A DNA stretch of 64,000 nt from Cohnella laeviribosi DSM 21336 (lineage in GTDB: Bacteria; Bacillota; Bacilli; Paenibacillales; Paenibacillaceae): positions 61,252-125,251 of the forward strand of contig NZ_KB899819.1 of the NCBI RefSeq assembly GCF_000378425.1. Reading direction: 5' to 3'. Of the stretch, positions 25,597 to 34,584 are shown piece by piece. Both the position numbers and the translations under genes were made by a program. The stretch's first letter is position 1, and each line of letters opens with the position of its first letter. Under the pieces are notes generated by a model. That model was not told the DNA's origin. It worked only from the letters and a program-made list of their open reading frames with translations, and ran no database searches.

Positions 25597-25640
25597 AAGC
25601 AAAGTCCCCTTTGCGGGATGCGGGGGGCCTCTCTTCGCGC

Positions 25641-25673
25641 GCAAGGCCGGCCCCACGGCGGAGCCGGCCTTGC
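25641..25673. other. 11-bp perfect hairpin without T-tract
   Basis: GCAAGGCCGGC and GCCGGCCTTGC are exact reverse complements flanking an 11-base loop. It sits between the convergent permease gene and the 136-residue gene. The lack of a T-tract on both strands makes its role uncertain. Confidence 0.45.
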
Positions 25674-25703
25674 CATTGCTGCGGCGCTAGGCGTGCCGCA
25701 GGC

Positions 25704-26114
25704 CTATTCGAAGTTCGAGATTCCTCTGCGGTCGTGCTTCTTCGGATGTAACCGGAACAGGACGTTTGCCATATTGTAGTTACTTTCGAATTGGACGCTG
25801 ACCTGCACCTTGTCCTGGCGAAGAACGAAATCGTAGGAAATCTCGCCGTGCGTCCATCCCTTCTTGCTTTTGATGGCTTCGACGGCTATGCGGCGCAAAT
25901 CCGCCACTTGGGCGCCGCTGAGTCCGGGAGCGCCTCTTGCGCCCGCCCTCGCTTGCTCCAAATCAATCGGCAAATGCCGAATCCCGAATTTCCCCACCGT
26001 ATCGTTGCGAATTTGCAGCACAATGGTTCCGGCGGACATTCCCTTCAGTTCTTCTTCCAGTTGTTCCAACGCCATGTCCACTTGCCTAGCCAATGAGACC
26101 TGTTCCGAATGCAT
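25704..26114 (-). CDS. 136-residue protein of unknown function
   Basis: Not recognised. A soluble, mixed alpha/beta protein: an N-terminal helix (VDMALEQLEEELKGMSAG), a beta region VLQIRNDTVGKFGIRHLPI, a helical middle with SGAQVADLRRIAVEAIKSK, and a C-terminal strand pair DFVLRQDKVQVSVQFESNYN. ATG at 26114 follows AAAAAGGAGGAAA by a few bases. The upstream region to 26280 is AT-rich and could hold the promoter. It faces the permease gene tail to tail. Confidence 0.65.
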   Translation of the reverse strand: MHSEQVSLARQVDMALEQLEEELKGMSAGTIVLQIRNDTVGKFGIRHLPIDLEQARAGARGAPGLSGAQVADLRRIAVEAIKSKKGWTHGEISYDFVLRQDKVQVSVQFESNYNMANVLFRLHPKKHDRRGISNFE

Positions 26115-26282
26115 TATTTTCCTCCTTTTTGCACTTGCTATCATATGTGGTATGTATTTCCTTAAGACTATAGGGCTATTATATGAAAATAGTTAGAATT
26201 TTTCAATGATTTTGTCTGGTTTTGTCACAAATAAATATTCGCCAAACGGACGATACAGCGCTTCAAGCGCCTTATTCTATAA

Positions 26283-26310
26283 GAAAAACGCGGGCGGCTC
26301 CGCCCGCGTT
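26283..26310 (-). terminator. Terminator of the pepF gene
   Basis: AACGCGGGCG and CGCCCGCGTT pair across a four-base loop. On the minus strand they are followed by TTTTCTTATAG. Confidence 0.85.
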
Positions 26311-26315
26311 AAGGA

Positions 26316-28112
26316 TTAGACGTTTTGACTGAGCGCGACAAAGGTGTCCACGTCCGCCACCGCGCGGTCGACAGCCGCCCGCCAAAACTCCGGACGGTCC
26401 AGGCGAACGCCCAAATGCCGGGAACCGAGCTCTTCGACCGTCATCCGCCCGGTGTCTCTCAGCAGGTCGTCGTACCGGCGGGCAAACGACGGCCCTTCCG
26501 CTTCGGCCACGGCCGCGATGCCGGTGCTGAACAGATAGCCGAAGGTGTACGGGAAGTTGTAAAACGGGACGTCGGTCAAATAAAAGTGCAGCTTGGACGC
26601 CCAAAAGTGCGGATGCCAGGAAGCGAGCGCCCCGCCGTAAGCCTCGCGCTGCGCGTCGAGCATCAGTTCGTTCAGCCGCTCCGCTTCGAGCATCCCCTTC
26701 GCGCGCTGCGCGTAAAAACGGGTTTCAAACAAAAACCGCGCGCGTATGTTCATGCAGAACGCGACCGCGCGCTGCAGCCGCTCGTCGAGCAGCGCCAGCT
26801 TGGCCTTATCCCCGTCCGCGCGCTTCAACAGCGCATCGCTGACGAGCGCCTCCGCGAACGTCGATGCGGTCTCCGCCACATTCATCGCGTAATCCTGCGC
26901 AAACATGGGCAGCCCGTGGACAAGCGAGCTGTGATAGGCGTGCCCCAGCTCGTGCGCCAGCGTCGAAACGTTGCCGGGCGTCCCCGAGTACGTCATGAAA
27001 ATGCGCGATTGCGCGCTCTCCGGAAAGTCGGTGCAAAATCCGCCGGGCCGCTTGCCCGGGCGATCCTCGGCTTCGATCCAGCGCTCGTCGAACGCCCGCC
27101 GCGCCAGCTTCGCCATGTCCGGCGAAAACGCTTCGAACGCGGACGCGATAATCGAGGCGGCTTCGCCGTACGGGATCGACGCCGACGCTTCTCCGACCGG
27201 CGCGTCCACGTCGTGCCAGGCGACCCGCTCTTTGCCCAAAAGGCGGGCTTTGGCCGCCAAATAGCGCTTCAGCGGCTCCTGGCCGGCCGCCGCAGCCTCC
27301 CACATCGCCTCCAGCGTGTCGCGGCTCATCCGGTTAAGCTTAAGCGGCTCCCGAAGCACATCGTTCCAGCCTCTGGCTTCGTACAGCTTCAGCCTGAACC
27401 CGGCGATCCGGTTCAGCGTATCCGCGCACAAATCCGCCTGCTCCGCCCAAGCGCGCTCCCAGCGGGCGGCCATCTCATCGCGCACGGCCGCTTGGGGATG
27501 CTCCAGCTTGTTCGCGGCCTGCCCGGCGGACAAATAAACCGTCTTGCCGTTCTCCTCCCAAGGAATCGAAATCCGGCCCACAATCGTCTGATAATGCTCG
27601 GCCCAGCCATGGTATCCGTCGACCGCCAGTTCACCGGCCAGCGCTTCCAGAGCCGGAGGGAGCTTGTCCTTCACCGCATCCCGGCGTTCGTTCAGCACAA
27701 ACGCCACCGACGCCTGGCTGCCGGAAGCGGACCAGGCCGCCCAATCCGCCTCCGGCACGGCCGCAAGCTTCGCGTCGAACAAATCCGACGCCTGGCGGTA
27801 CCGGGCCGAAAGCGTCTGAATCCGCTCGGTCCACGCGACCGCTTTCCGGTCGTCCATGCGCTGCGCCGTCAGGCAGCTCACGTAAGCGTCCGCCTGCCGC
27901 ACCCGCGACATCGCTTTTTGCAGCCCGTCCGTCCATTCCGCAAGCTGCTCGAGCCGGACAGAACCTCCTTCGGCTCCGGCGTTCTTCAGCTCGCTCAGCA
28001 GCTTGCCGACTAGCGCTTCCGTTTCCGCGAAAAAAGCCGCAAAGTCCTTCGACTCCGATCCGCCGGCAAAGAATACATCCAAATCCCAGGTTTGAGACTC
28101 GAACCCGTTCAT
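26316..28112 (-). CDS. pepF: M3 family oligoendopeptidase F
   Basis: A 598-residue cytoplasmic zinc metallopeptidase that cleaves short peptides. The active-site HExxH motif is STLAHELGHAYHS near residue 370-380, with the third ligand Glu in the NVAETASTFAEALV helix. The N-terminal domain (NGFESQTWDLDVFFAGGSES) matches the pepF/M3B layout, and total length is typical. ATG at 28112 is preceded by AAAGGATGA. The frame stays open upstream without a ribosome site, overlapping the start region of the divergent 78-residue gene. A terminator follows directly. Confidence 0.93.
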   Translation of the reverse strand: MNGFESQTWDLDVFFAGGSESKDFAAFFAETEALVGKLLSELKNAGAEGGSVRLEQLAEWTDGLQKAMSRVRQADAYVSCLTAQRMDDRKAVAWTERIQTLSARYRQASDLFDAKLAAVPEADWAAWSASGSQASVAFVLNERRDAVKDKLPPALEALAGELAVDGYHGWAEHYQTIVGRISIPWEENGKTVYLSAGQAANKLEHPQAAVRDEMAARWERAWAEQADLCADTLNRIAGFRLKLYEARGWNDVLREPLKLNRMSRDTLEAMWEAAAAGQEPLKRYLAAKARLLGKERVAWHDVDAPVGEASASIPYGEAASIIASAFEAFSPDMAKLARRAFDERWIEAEDRPGKRPGGFCTDFPESAQSRIFMTYSGTPGNVSTLAHELGHAYHSSLVHGLPMFAQDYAMNVAETASTFAEALVSDALLKRADGDKAKLALLDERLQRAVAFCMNIRARFLFETRFYAQRAKGMLEAERLNELMLDAQREAYGGALASWHPHFWASKLHFYLTDVPFYNFPYTFGYLFSTGIAAVAEAEGPSFARRYDDLLRDTGRMTVEELGSRHLGVRLDRPEFWRAAVDRAVADVDTFVALSQNV

Positions 28113-28237
28113 CCGTCCATCATCCTTTCGATTCTGTTTCGTTTCCGGCGGGCTTGATCCCGCGCGCCTTCCGGCCGCTCCCGTTGCGCGCATGCGCCAT
28201 GCTGGTGTATCGTTAGATGAAAATGGAGGTGCCTTCG

Positions 28238-28474
28238 TTGATTCCCTTCCGGAACAGTTTACCATACGACATCCAAATGAATGAAGTCTACGCGTCGGAA
28301 TGCCCCTTTTGCGGAACGGCGCATGTGCGGCTTCCGCTCAAGCCCGGCGACGTCCTCGATTTGCGCAGCGGGCCGGGGAAACGGGCCGTCGTGTTTCCCT
28401 GCTGCCGCAACCGGCTGCAGCTGATCGACTCCGACGACGATTACCTGATGGCCGATCGTCCCATCCGGCGCTGA
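28238..28474 (+). CDS. 78-residue cysteine-containing protein, possible zinc ribbon
   Basis: Not a named family. The core MNEVYASECPFCGTAHVRLPL has one C-x2-C knuckle; a second Cys pair occurs in VFPCCRNRLQLIDSDDDY, so one structural metal site is possible. TTG at 28238 is chosen because GGAGGTG ends six bases before it; earlier in-frame ATG codons overlap that site. Divergent from pepF with starts about 125 bp apart. Confidence 0.6.
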   Translation: MIPFRNSLPYDIQMNEVYASECPFCGTAHVRLPLKPGDVLDLRSGPGKRAVVFPCCRNRLQLIDSDDDYLMADRPIRR

Positions 28475-28512
28475 CAAAAAACACGGCAACGATAAGCCAA
28501 TCATTGCCGTGT
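28475..28512 (-). terminator. Terminator of the DUF2225 gene
   Basis: ACACGGCAACGAT pairs with ATCATTGCCGTGT (one mismatch) and on the minus strand is followed by TTTTTT. It probably also stops the convergent 78-residue gene. Confidence 0.8.
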
Positions 28513-28534
28513 CGATCTGAGCTGTATTCGATTT

Positions 28535-29233
28535 TCAGGCTCCGCTCTGCATTTCCTCCGGAAGCTCCTGCCCTTTTTGGACAAACTCTTCGCGGATGGC
28601 GGCCCACTGCTCCCGGGAAGCGCGGATCATCGCGCTGTCCGTGATGCTCTTGTCGTGAATGACGCGCGAGAACCAGCGGACGGCCTCGCGGGGTTTGCCC
28701 AGCCTGCGGTTCAGTTCGCCAATCAAGTACAACAGGCGGGCGTTGTTCAGCGACTCGCGCTCGCCCTCGTACACCCTCACGTAAGCGTCGAGCGCAAACT
28801 GAAGGAACCGGTCCTCCTGATCCTTCTTCTCCTCGTAGCGGTACAGCCATGCGATATGGTGGAGCAGCCCGGCGATCACCCGATCGGATTCGTTCACCGC
28901 CTGGGCGCACAGAAGCGCCAGCTTGTAGCACTCCATCGCCTCTTCCAGCGTGCGGGCGCCGCCGTAATTCCGCGCTTTCCACTGGCGTCCGAGTTTTTCC
29001 AAATACGCGTATTTTTGTTTGTCGTTCAGATGCTGGTTGAAATTTTCCGTCGAGGCGAACCCGCAGTAAGGGCATACCCGGACGACGTAAAAATCGGGAT
29101 TGACCGCGTCGAAATACGCGCAGAAATCGCTGTCGGTCCGAACGGGCCGCTTAAAGCTCGGGCGAACGCGCGAGGTCAGAAACGTGCTGCCGCAGCAAAT
29201 GCAGGTGATTTTCGATTGGTAAAGCGGCTCCAT
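28535..29233 (-). CDS. DUF2225 family protein
   Basis: A 232-residue protein. Two zinc-knuckle-like pairs, ITCICCGSTF near residue 10 and VRVCPYCGFAST near residue 52, are followed by a helical tetratricopeptide-like region (AMECYKLALLCAQAV, ARLLYLIGELNRRLG, PREAVRWFSRVI). This is the DUF2225 layout. Function unknown. GGAGGAG precedes ATG. A globin gene lies 32 bp downstream of nothing shared except orientation: it is upstream here, so globin and DUF2225 are transcribed in that order. Confidence 0.85.
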   Translation of the reverse strand: MEPLYQSKITCICCGSTFLTSRVRPSFKRPVRTDSDFCAYFDAVNPDFYVVRVCPYCGFASTENFNQHLNDKQKYAYLEKLGRQWKARNYGGARTLEEAMECYKLALLCAQAVNESDRVIAGLLHHIAWLYRYEEKKDQEDRFLQFALDAYVRVYEGERESLNNARLLYLIGELNRRLGKPREAVRWFSRVIHDKSITDSAMIRASREQWAAIREEFVQKGQELPEEMQSGA

Positions 29234-29265
29234 CCGGGTCTCCTCCTTGGCTCGGCTTTATCGGT

Positions 29266-29637
29266 TTACGAGTTGACAAAATGGTACGCGGGTCCCGACA
29301 GCCTCTCCAGCATCAGCGCTTGCAGCTCCTCCGGCAGGGACGTTTCGGACAAGGCGCGTCTCATGCAGTCCAGCCAGGCATCCGCCCTTTCCTTCGTAAT
29401 CGGAAACGGCAAATGGCGCGCGCGCATCATCGGATGGCCGTGCTCATCGGAATACAGCGGCGGTCCGCCAAAAAACTGGGTCAAAAACTGGTACTGCTTT
29501 TCCATAACGGGTCGAATATCCTCGGGAAAAAGCGGCGCCAGCAGGGGATGGGCTTGTACTTTCGGATAAAACTTTTCGACGATCTCCCGGATGGCCGGGG
29601 CGCCTCCCGCTGCTTCGTAAATCGTGTTGAAGTTCAA
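29266..29637 (-). CDS. Group II truncated hemoglobin (YjbI-like)
   Basis: A 123-residue heme protein. The TLYExxGG-like start (TIYEAAGGAPAIREIVEKFY), the PHE-region YQFLTQFFGGPPLYSDEHGHP and the proximal His in MMRARHLPFPIT are typical of group II truncated globins such as B. subtilis YjbI, which handle O2/peroxide chemistry. TTG start with GAGGAGGGATCG ahead. The next gene, DUF2225, follows 32 bp downstream, so they probably form a two-gene unit. Confidence 0.92.
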   Translation of the reverse strand: MNFNTIYEAAGGAPAIREIVEKFYPKVQAHPLLAPLFPEDIRPVMEKQYQFLTQFFGGPPLYSDEHGHPMMRARHLPFPITKERADAWLDCMRRALSETSLPEELQALMLERLSGPAYHFVNS

Positions 29638-29802
29638 AAAGCGATCCCTCCTCGGGTCCAGGACGCCTGTCTTGGGACGATTGCCTTAGCGCTGACCTCA
29701 TTATATCACAAAAGCAGCCCATCTTCGCCTATAAAAAGCCGGCCCCTCCGCCGCGCTTTGAGCGTACGGCGCCGCGGCGCCGGCGCAAAACGGCAACAAA
29801 AC

Positions 29803-29826
29803 AAAAAAACACCCTTTTCGGGTATG
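29803..29826 (-). terminator. Terminator of the 39-residue membrane peptide gene
   Basis: On the minus strand ATACCC-GAAAA-GGGTGT forms a short stem and is followed by seven T residues. Confidence 0.65.
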
Positions 29827-29836
29827 GGGTTTCACA

Positions 29837-29956
29837 TCAGGATTCGGAACGCTCCGTCCGGGATTCCGTTTCATCCTCCGCCGGATGCAGCGACTCGCGA
29901 ATGACATAAACGAAAGCGCATACCATGATTCCTGCCACAATAGCTGCCACGCTCAT
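29837..29956 (-). CDS. 39-residue single-helix membrane protein
   Basis: MSVAAIVAGIMVCAFVYVIRE forms one membrane helix, followed by an acidic tail HPAEDETESRTERSES. ATG at 29956 is preceded by GGAGG with eight bases spacing. A terminator directly follows the stop codon, which supports a real short gene. No function can be assigned. Confidence 0.6.
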   Translation of the reverse strand: MSVAAIVAGIMVCAFVYVIRESLHPAEDETESRTERSES

Positions 29957-30150
29957 CTTCATTCCTCCGCATCTTTTGGACTGCATAACCGCATCCATGC
30001 CAATTTGTAGTTCTATTGTACCATATCCTGTTTCCGGAAGACAGACTTTTTTTGCAAGCGATTTCAATCGGTTCCGATGGAAAGAATAGGCGCCCGCCCA
30101 CATATATTTAGGGGACAAGACTGTGACGAAAGCGCGGAAGGATGGGACGG

Positions 30151-31311
30151 ATGGCAAGCAAAAAAACGGCTGCGGACATGCCGGTGCGGTGGATGCGGAA
30201 AGCGGCTTTGCTGAGTACGGGCCTGCTCGCGTTGTGGATCGGAGGCATGGCTTTGGCCCTCCCCCAACAGACGCTGCAGGCTTCGCTGCGGGGACTCTCG
30301 GTCTGGTGGGAAGTGCTGTTCCCCGCGCTGTTTCCCTTTTTCGTGCTGTCCGAGCTGCTTCTCGGCTTCGGCGTCGTGCATTTGACCGGCTCGCTGCTCG
30401 ACCCGCTGATGAGGCCTTTGTTCCGCATTCCGGGCGTCGGCGGATTCGTGGTGGCGATGGGCTTCGCCTCGGGATACCCGGTCGGAGCCCGGCTGACCTC
30501 GCGCCTGATGGAGCAGCGGCTGCTTAACCGCGAGGAGGGCGAGCGTCTGGTCGCGATGACCACGTCCTCCGACCCGATTTTTTTGATCGGGGCGGTGTGC
30601 ATCGGTTTTTTCGGCCGCGCGAACGTGGCCCCGGTGATGGCGGCCGCCCATTACGGCGGGGCGATGCTGCTCGGTTTTGCCCTCAGGCGCGGCGGACGCC
30701 AAAGACGGGAAGACGATGCGGAGACGGAAGCCGGAGCGCCGGAGAGCGCCATGCGGAGTACGGGCGGCCAAGCGGCGGGGAGCGGCATGGGGCCCGGCGG
30801 CCGGGGGAGGCTGCGGCATGCGGTTGCCGCCATGCACCGCGCCCGGCTTGCCGACGGGCGGCCGTTCGGCGTTATGCTGCAGGACGCGCTCAAGTCGTCC
30901 CTTCAGCTCATGATTGTCGTCGGCGGCCTCGTCGTGTTTTTTTCCGCCGCGCTTGAGCTGCTTCTGCACAGCGGGGTTCTTTCCTCGCTTCGGTTCGGAT
31001 TCGGCCGCCTGCTCGGCGCCGCCGGGCTTGTACCCGGCTTGTCCGAAGCGGTCGTGCAAGGCGCGTTCGAGGTTACGCTCGGCGCCCGCGCCGCGGCGGA
31101 AGCGGCCCGGTCGGCTCCGCTCGTCGACCAGGTGGCCGCCGCCGCCTTCGTGCTCTCCTGGGCCGGCTTGTCCGTGCACGCGCAGGTGGCCGGGTTGATG
31201 AGCCGGACGCGCTGGCGGTATCTGCCGTTTTTGCGGGCCCGTTTGCTTCATGCGGTCATCGCGGCGGCTCTTGTGTACCTGCTGTGGCCGCTGCTCGGAC
31301 CTCCGGCCTGA
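30151..31311 (+). CDS. ylbJ: Sporulation integral membrane protein YlbJ
   Basis: A 386-residue nucleoside-recognition/Gate-domain membrane protein, in Bacillus under sigma-E and needed for normal spore resistance. About eight hydrophobic segments. Family features: WWEVLFPALFPFFVLSELLLG, VAMGFASGYPVGARLTSRL, FLIGAVCIGFFG and the C-terminal SWAGLSVHAQVAGLM. A low-complexity Gly/Ala/Arg loop of about 45 residues (185-230) is inserted between the two halves. ATG at 30151 fits GGAAGG better than the ATG three codons upstream. Stands alone. Confidence 0.92.
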   Translation: MASKKTAADMPVRWMRKAALLSTGLLALWIGGMALALPQQTLQASLRGLSVWWEVLFPALFPFFVLSELLLGFGVVHLTGSLLDPLMRPLFRIPGVGGFVVAMGFASGYPVGARLTSRLMEQRLLNREEGERLVAMTTSSDPIFLIGAVCIGFFGRANVAPVMAAAHYGGAMLLGFALRRGGRQRREDDAETEAGAPESAMRSTGGQAAGSGMGPGGRGRLRHAVAAMHRARLADGRPFGVMLQDALKSSLQLMIVVGGLVVFFSAALELLLHSGVLSSLRFGFGRLLGAAGLVPGLSEAVVQGAFEVTLGARAAAEAARSAPLVDQVAAAAFVLSWAGLSVHAQVAGLMSRTRWRYLPFLRARLLHAVIAAALVYLLWPLLGPPA

Positions 31312-31460
31312 TCGCCCCGGCGCCGAAGGGGGCTTTTTTCCCGGCTTGTTCTCTTCCGCGCAATGCCTGGCGGGTCCGCGGGATTGTGTTGGCCGCGGCA
31401 ATTGTTTATCATCGTAGTGAAAGAACTCGTTCAGCGACAGGCTGCGGAAGGAGCAACGAC

Positions 31461-32288
31461 GTGAAGTATGCGCTGCTTGACCGGGGCGACCGGCTTTCCC
31501 GCCAATTGGCGGAGCAGTTTCACACCCTTGCCCGGGCAAGAGGGCTTATCCATGACGAATCGGCGCCGGACATCGTGCTGTCGATCGGCGGAGACGGAAC
31601 GCTGCTGCAGGCGTTCCACCGATTCCGCGACAAAGTGCGCAATGTGGCCTTCGTAGGCGTTCATACCGGACACCTCGGATTTTATGCAGACTGGCAAAAA
31701 AACGAACTGACCGAGCTGGTCGAATTGATGGCCTCGACGGAACCGAAAACGGTCAGCTATCCGCTGGTCAAAGTGGAGATCGTGACCAACGGGGGCACGT
31801 CGGTTTACATGGCTTTGAACGAATTTACGCTCAAAAGCGTAGACGGCACGCTGGTCGCCCAGTTGAACATCAACGACGAACCTTTTGAAATGTTTCGCGG
31901 CGACGGCATCGTCGTCTCGACCCCGTCCGGCAGTACGGCTTACAACAAAAGCGTCGGGGGAGCCGTCATTCACCCGTCGCTCGAAGCGCTGCAGATCGCC
32001 GAAATCGCATCGATCAACAACCGGGTTTACCGGACGCTCGGTTCGTCGATCATTTTGCCCAAGCACCATCACTGCGACATCGTGACCGACCCGGAGGAAC
32101 CGCTCGCCATCGGCATCGATCATTTGATCATGCAGTTTCACGAGGTCCGTTCCATCGTATGCACGGTGGCCGAGGACAAGGTGCATTTCGCCAGGTACCG
32201 TCCGTTTCCGTTCTGGAACCGGGTACGGGAAGCTTTTATCGGCCTCGATCAGGCCCAGATGGCTTCGACGCAAAAACGCCCGCGCTAA
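31461..32288 (+). CDS. nadK: NAD kinase
   Basis: A 275-residue cytoplasmic enzyme that phosphorylates NAD to NADP. The GGDGT motif is in LSIGGDGTLLQAF near residue 42, the NE/D-type region in MALNEFTLKS, and the Gly-rich GDGIVVSTPSGSTAYNKSVGG near residue 150 (in parts). GTG at 31461 has GGAAGGAG nine bases before it. A strong hairpin at 32384-32418 follows. It supplies NADP for the G6PD encoded elsewhere in the window. Confidence 0.95.
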   Translation: MKYALLDRGDRLSRQLAEQFHTLARARGLIHDESAPDIVLSIGGDGTLLQAFHRFRDKVRNVAFVGVHTGHLGFYADWQKNELTELVELMASTEPKTVSYPLVKVEIVTNGGTSVYMALNEFTLKSVDGTLVAQLNINDEPFEMFRGDGIVVSTPSGSTAYNKSVGGAVIHPSLEALQIAEIASINNRVYRTLGSSIILPKHHHCDIVTDPEEPLAIGIDHLIMQFHEVRSIVCTVAEDKVHFARYRPFPFWNRVREAFIGLDQAQMASTQKRPR

Positions 32289-32383
32289 CTTGCCGTTTGC
32301 GGCCTGCCGAGGGCCGCAAGCCACGCCATGCGGCGGTTTGCCGCTCCTCTCGGTTAAGGCGAATCGCCGCCGCGGTTCCAAAA

Positions 32384-32418
32384 AAAGGCATTCCCGGCTT
32401 GCTGCCGGGAATGCCTTT
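32384..32418 (-). terminator. 15-bp terminator between nadK and yutD
   Basis: AAAGGCATTCCCGGC and GCCGGGAATGCCTTT pair perfectly around a five-base loop. The minus strand continues with TTTT and more, ideal for yutD; the plus side (GATTTTG) is weaker but may also end nadK. Confidence 0.88.
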
Positions 32419-32448
32419 GATTTTGCTGGCGCTTTCATAGCGCCGTTT

Positions 32449-33525
32449 TTACACCCGATCGCCGCCGGATTGGCCGCCGACCTCCTGCTGGCGGCGCCCG
32501 CCGCCTTCCGCCCGGGGAGCTTCGTCGCCGCGCGGCCGGTTTGTCTTGGCGCCGTTTAACCCGCCGCGGCGGCGGTTTTTGCCCTGCCATCGCCCGCCGG
32601 AGCGCTGCGGGCCATGACCCGCCTCGCCTTGCACGGCTGCGTCGCTTCCCTGCTTGGGACCGCGCTCGCGGGCTTCCTTGGCCGGTTCGCCGCCGGCAGA
32701 AGCAGGATGCGCCTGCTTGGGATGGCCGCCCTGTCCGCCCGGCGCTCCGCCAGCCCGTTTGTCCTGCCCGGAAGACGGTGAGCCGCCGCGCGCGTTCCCG
32801 CTCTGCTGCGCGCGGCCTCCCCTTCCGCCGAAGAAGTCCCCGCTTCCCTGGCGCTGAGACTGGCGGGCTTGTCCCGGGGAGCTTCCGCCGTCCTGACCGT
32901 GCTTCCGCTGGCCTTCGGCCCGTCCTCCGGAACCGGGCGCGGTTCCCGCTCCGCCGAAACCGAATGCGCCTGCCGTCCCGGCTCCGCCGGACAACGCGGC
33001 CTGAGCGGCCGCTTGAGCTGCCGCCCGGCGCTCCGCTCCTTCGGACACGGCTCTTGCCACGGCGGAAGGACTCGTGCCCGGGATACGACCGATCGGGCGT
33101 TCCTTGAGCGGCCAGCGCAGCAGCAGCCCCGTCCCGTTCGAGCCGGCCGAGGCCGCCGTTTCAGCCGTGCCTTCCCTGCTGTCCGGCGCCGATTCCGCCG
33201 TCTCCGGGAGCGCGCTCAAATCGACGATCAGATGATCGGGAACGGATTTCGGATCGGTCTTCTCGAGCACAAAATAAGCGCATCCGAAATTGCAGTATTC
33301 GTTAATGTAATCTGCGAGGCTGGAAATGACCGAATCTTTCGGCGCTTTCGGATTCGGCTCCCGAAAGAGCCCCTTGAGCCGGAGCTGATTGTATCCCCAA
33401 TCCCCGACGATATAGTCGTACCGGTCCAACACTTCGCTGTACCTCGCGCGAAACGCCTCGGGATTCCACCCGTTCTTGTGATCGCGAACGACCCTGTAGG
33501 CATTTCCCTCTATCATGTAGATCAC
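32449..33525 (-). CDS. YutD-like protein with a long disordered Gly/Gln/Arg-rich tail
   Basis: 358 residues. Residues 1-105 are the YutD domain, including NEYCNFGCAYFVLEK (Cys78, Cys82), YDYIVGDWGYNQLRLKGLF and the start MIYMIEGNAYRVVRDH. The Bacillus YutD is about 100 residues long. Residues 106-358 form a low-complexity tail of Gly, Ala, Gln, Arg, Ser and Pro with several RGG/RGQ-like steps (FFGGRGGRAQQ, KNRRRGGLNG) and no hydrophobic helix. The frame is intact and ends at a clean terminator, so it is not an artefact of a frameshift that I can see. GTG start with AGGAGAAG. Next to lipA as in Bacillus. Function unknown; the tail could bind RNA. Confidence 0.82.
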   Translation of the reverse strand: MIYMIEGNAYRVVRDHKNGWNPEAFRARYSEVLDRYDYIVGDWGYNQLRLKGLFREPNPKAPKDSVISSLADYINEYCNFGCAYFVLEKTDPKSVPDHLIVDLSALPETAESAPDSREGTAETAASAGSNGTGLLLRWPLKERPIGRIPGTSPSAVARAVSEGAERRAAAQAAAQAALSGGAGTAGAFGFGGAGTAPGSGGRAEGQRKHGQDGGSSPGQARQSQRQGSGDFFGGRGGRAQQSGNARGGSPSSGQDKRAGGAPGGQGGHPKQAHPASAGGEPAKEARERGPKQGSDAAVQGEAGHGPQRSGGRWQGKNRRRGGLNGAKTNRPRGDEAPRAEGGGRRQQEVGGQSGGDRV

Positions 33526-33591
33526 GACTGCTTCTCCTCTCGAACGCCCGTCGAGTTGACGACCCCCGTCAATCCGACTCCCGCTTTATAC

Positions 33592-34488
33592 TCAATTCCG
33601 CGCCTTGGCGGCGTCGGCGGCGGTTGCGGATATCACCTGCTCGTGGGCATGGTACGAGCTGCGCACGAACGGACCGGATTCCACGTGGGAAAATCCGCGC
33701 GCCAGGCCTTCTTTCTTCAGCCAGGCAAATTCGTCCGGATGAACGTAACGTTCGACCGGCAGGTGGTTCGGAGTCGGCTGCAAATACTGTCCGAGCGTCA
33801 AAATATTGCAATCCACCGCTCTCAGGTCGTCCATCGCCTGAAGCACTTCCTCGATCGTCTCCCCGACGCCGAGCATAAGGCTGGATTTGGTCGGAATGTT
33901 CGGGGCAAACTGCTTCGCCTGACGCAGCAGTTCCAGCGACCGCGGATATTTCGCTTTCGCCCGGACGCGGTCGCTCAGCCGCGCGACCGTTTCGATATTG
34001 TGGTTCAAAATGTCCGGCTTCGCATCCATAACGACCTTGAGCGCATCCCAATTGCCCTGAAAATCCGGGATCAGCACTTCCACGCTGCAGAACGGCAGTC
34101 TGGCGCGGATGGCCTTTATCGTCGCGGCGAAGATCGAGGCGCCGCCGTCATTCAGATCGTCCCGTGCAACCGAGGTCACGACGCAATGCTTCAAGTTCAT
34201 CTGCTCGGCCGCTTCCGCCACCCGTTCCGGCTCCTGCAGATCCAGCTCCGTCGGAAGCCCCGTCTTGACGGCGCAGAAGCGGCAAGCGCGCGTGCAAATA
34301 TCTCCCAGAATCATAAACGTGGCCGTGCGGTTGGCCCAACATTCGTAAATATTGGGACAGCGCGCTTCCTCGCAAACGGTATGGAGCGTCTTGCTCCTCA
34401 TCATATCCTTGATTTCGTGGTAATTGTCGCCTGTCGTAAGCTTGACGCGAAGCCAATCCGGCTTGCGCGGCTTAGCGCTGGTTGCCAT
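33592..34488 (-). CDS. lipA: Lipoyl synthase
   Basis: A 298-residue radical SAM enzyme that inserts two sulfurs into octanoyl groups. Both clusters are visible: the auxiliary [12 protein letters not shown] near residue 40 and the SAM-binding CTRACRFC near residue 66. [14 protein letters not shown] and EVLIPDFQG are further family signatures, and a C-terminal RSSY motif (FVRSSYHA) gives the conserved Ser ligand. Full length. ATG with GGGATAACC ahead. Neighbour of yutD downstream and lytH divergent upstream, the Bacillus arrangement. Confidence 0.96.
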   Translation of the reverse strand: MATSAKPRKPDWLRVKLTTGDNYHEIKDMMRSKTLHTVCEEARCPNIYECWANRTATFMILGDICTRACRFCAVKTGLPTELDLQEPERVAEAAEQMNLKHCVVTSVARDDLNDGGASIFAATIKAIRARLPFCSVEVLIPDFQGNWDALKVVMDAKPDILNHNIETVARLSDRVRAKAKYPRSLELLRQAKQFAPNIPTKSSLMLGVGETIEEVLQAMDDLRAVDCNILTLGQYLQPTPNHLPVERYVHPDEFAWLKKEGLARGFSHVESGPFVRSSYHAHEQVISATAADAAKARN

Positions 34489-34584
34489 CGGTTATCCCCT
34501 CTTTCTGTCCCTTTATTATAACAGGTTTCACATAAAAACCAACGTTCTGCAAACCATACCTTTATGCGCAAAAGGAGGGGTTTC

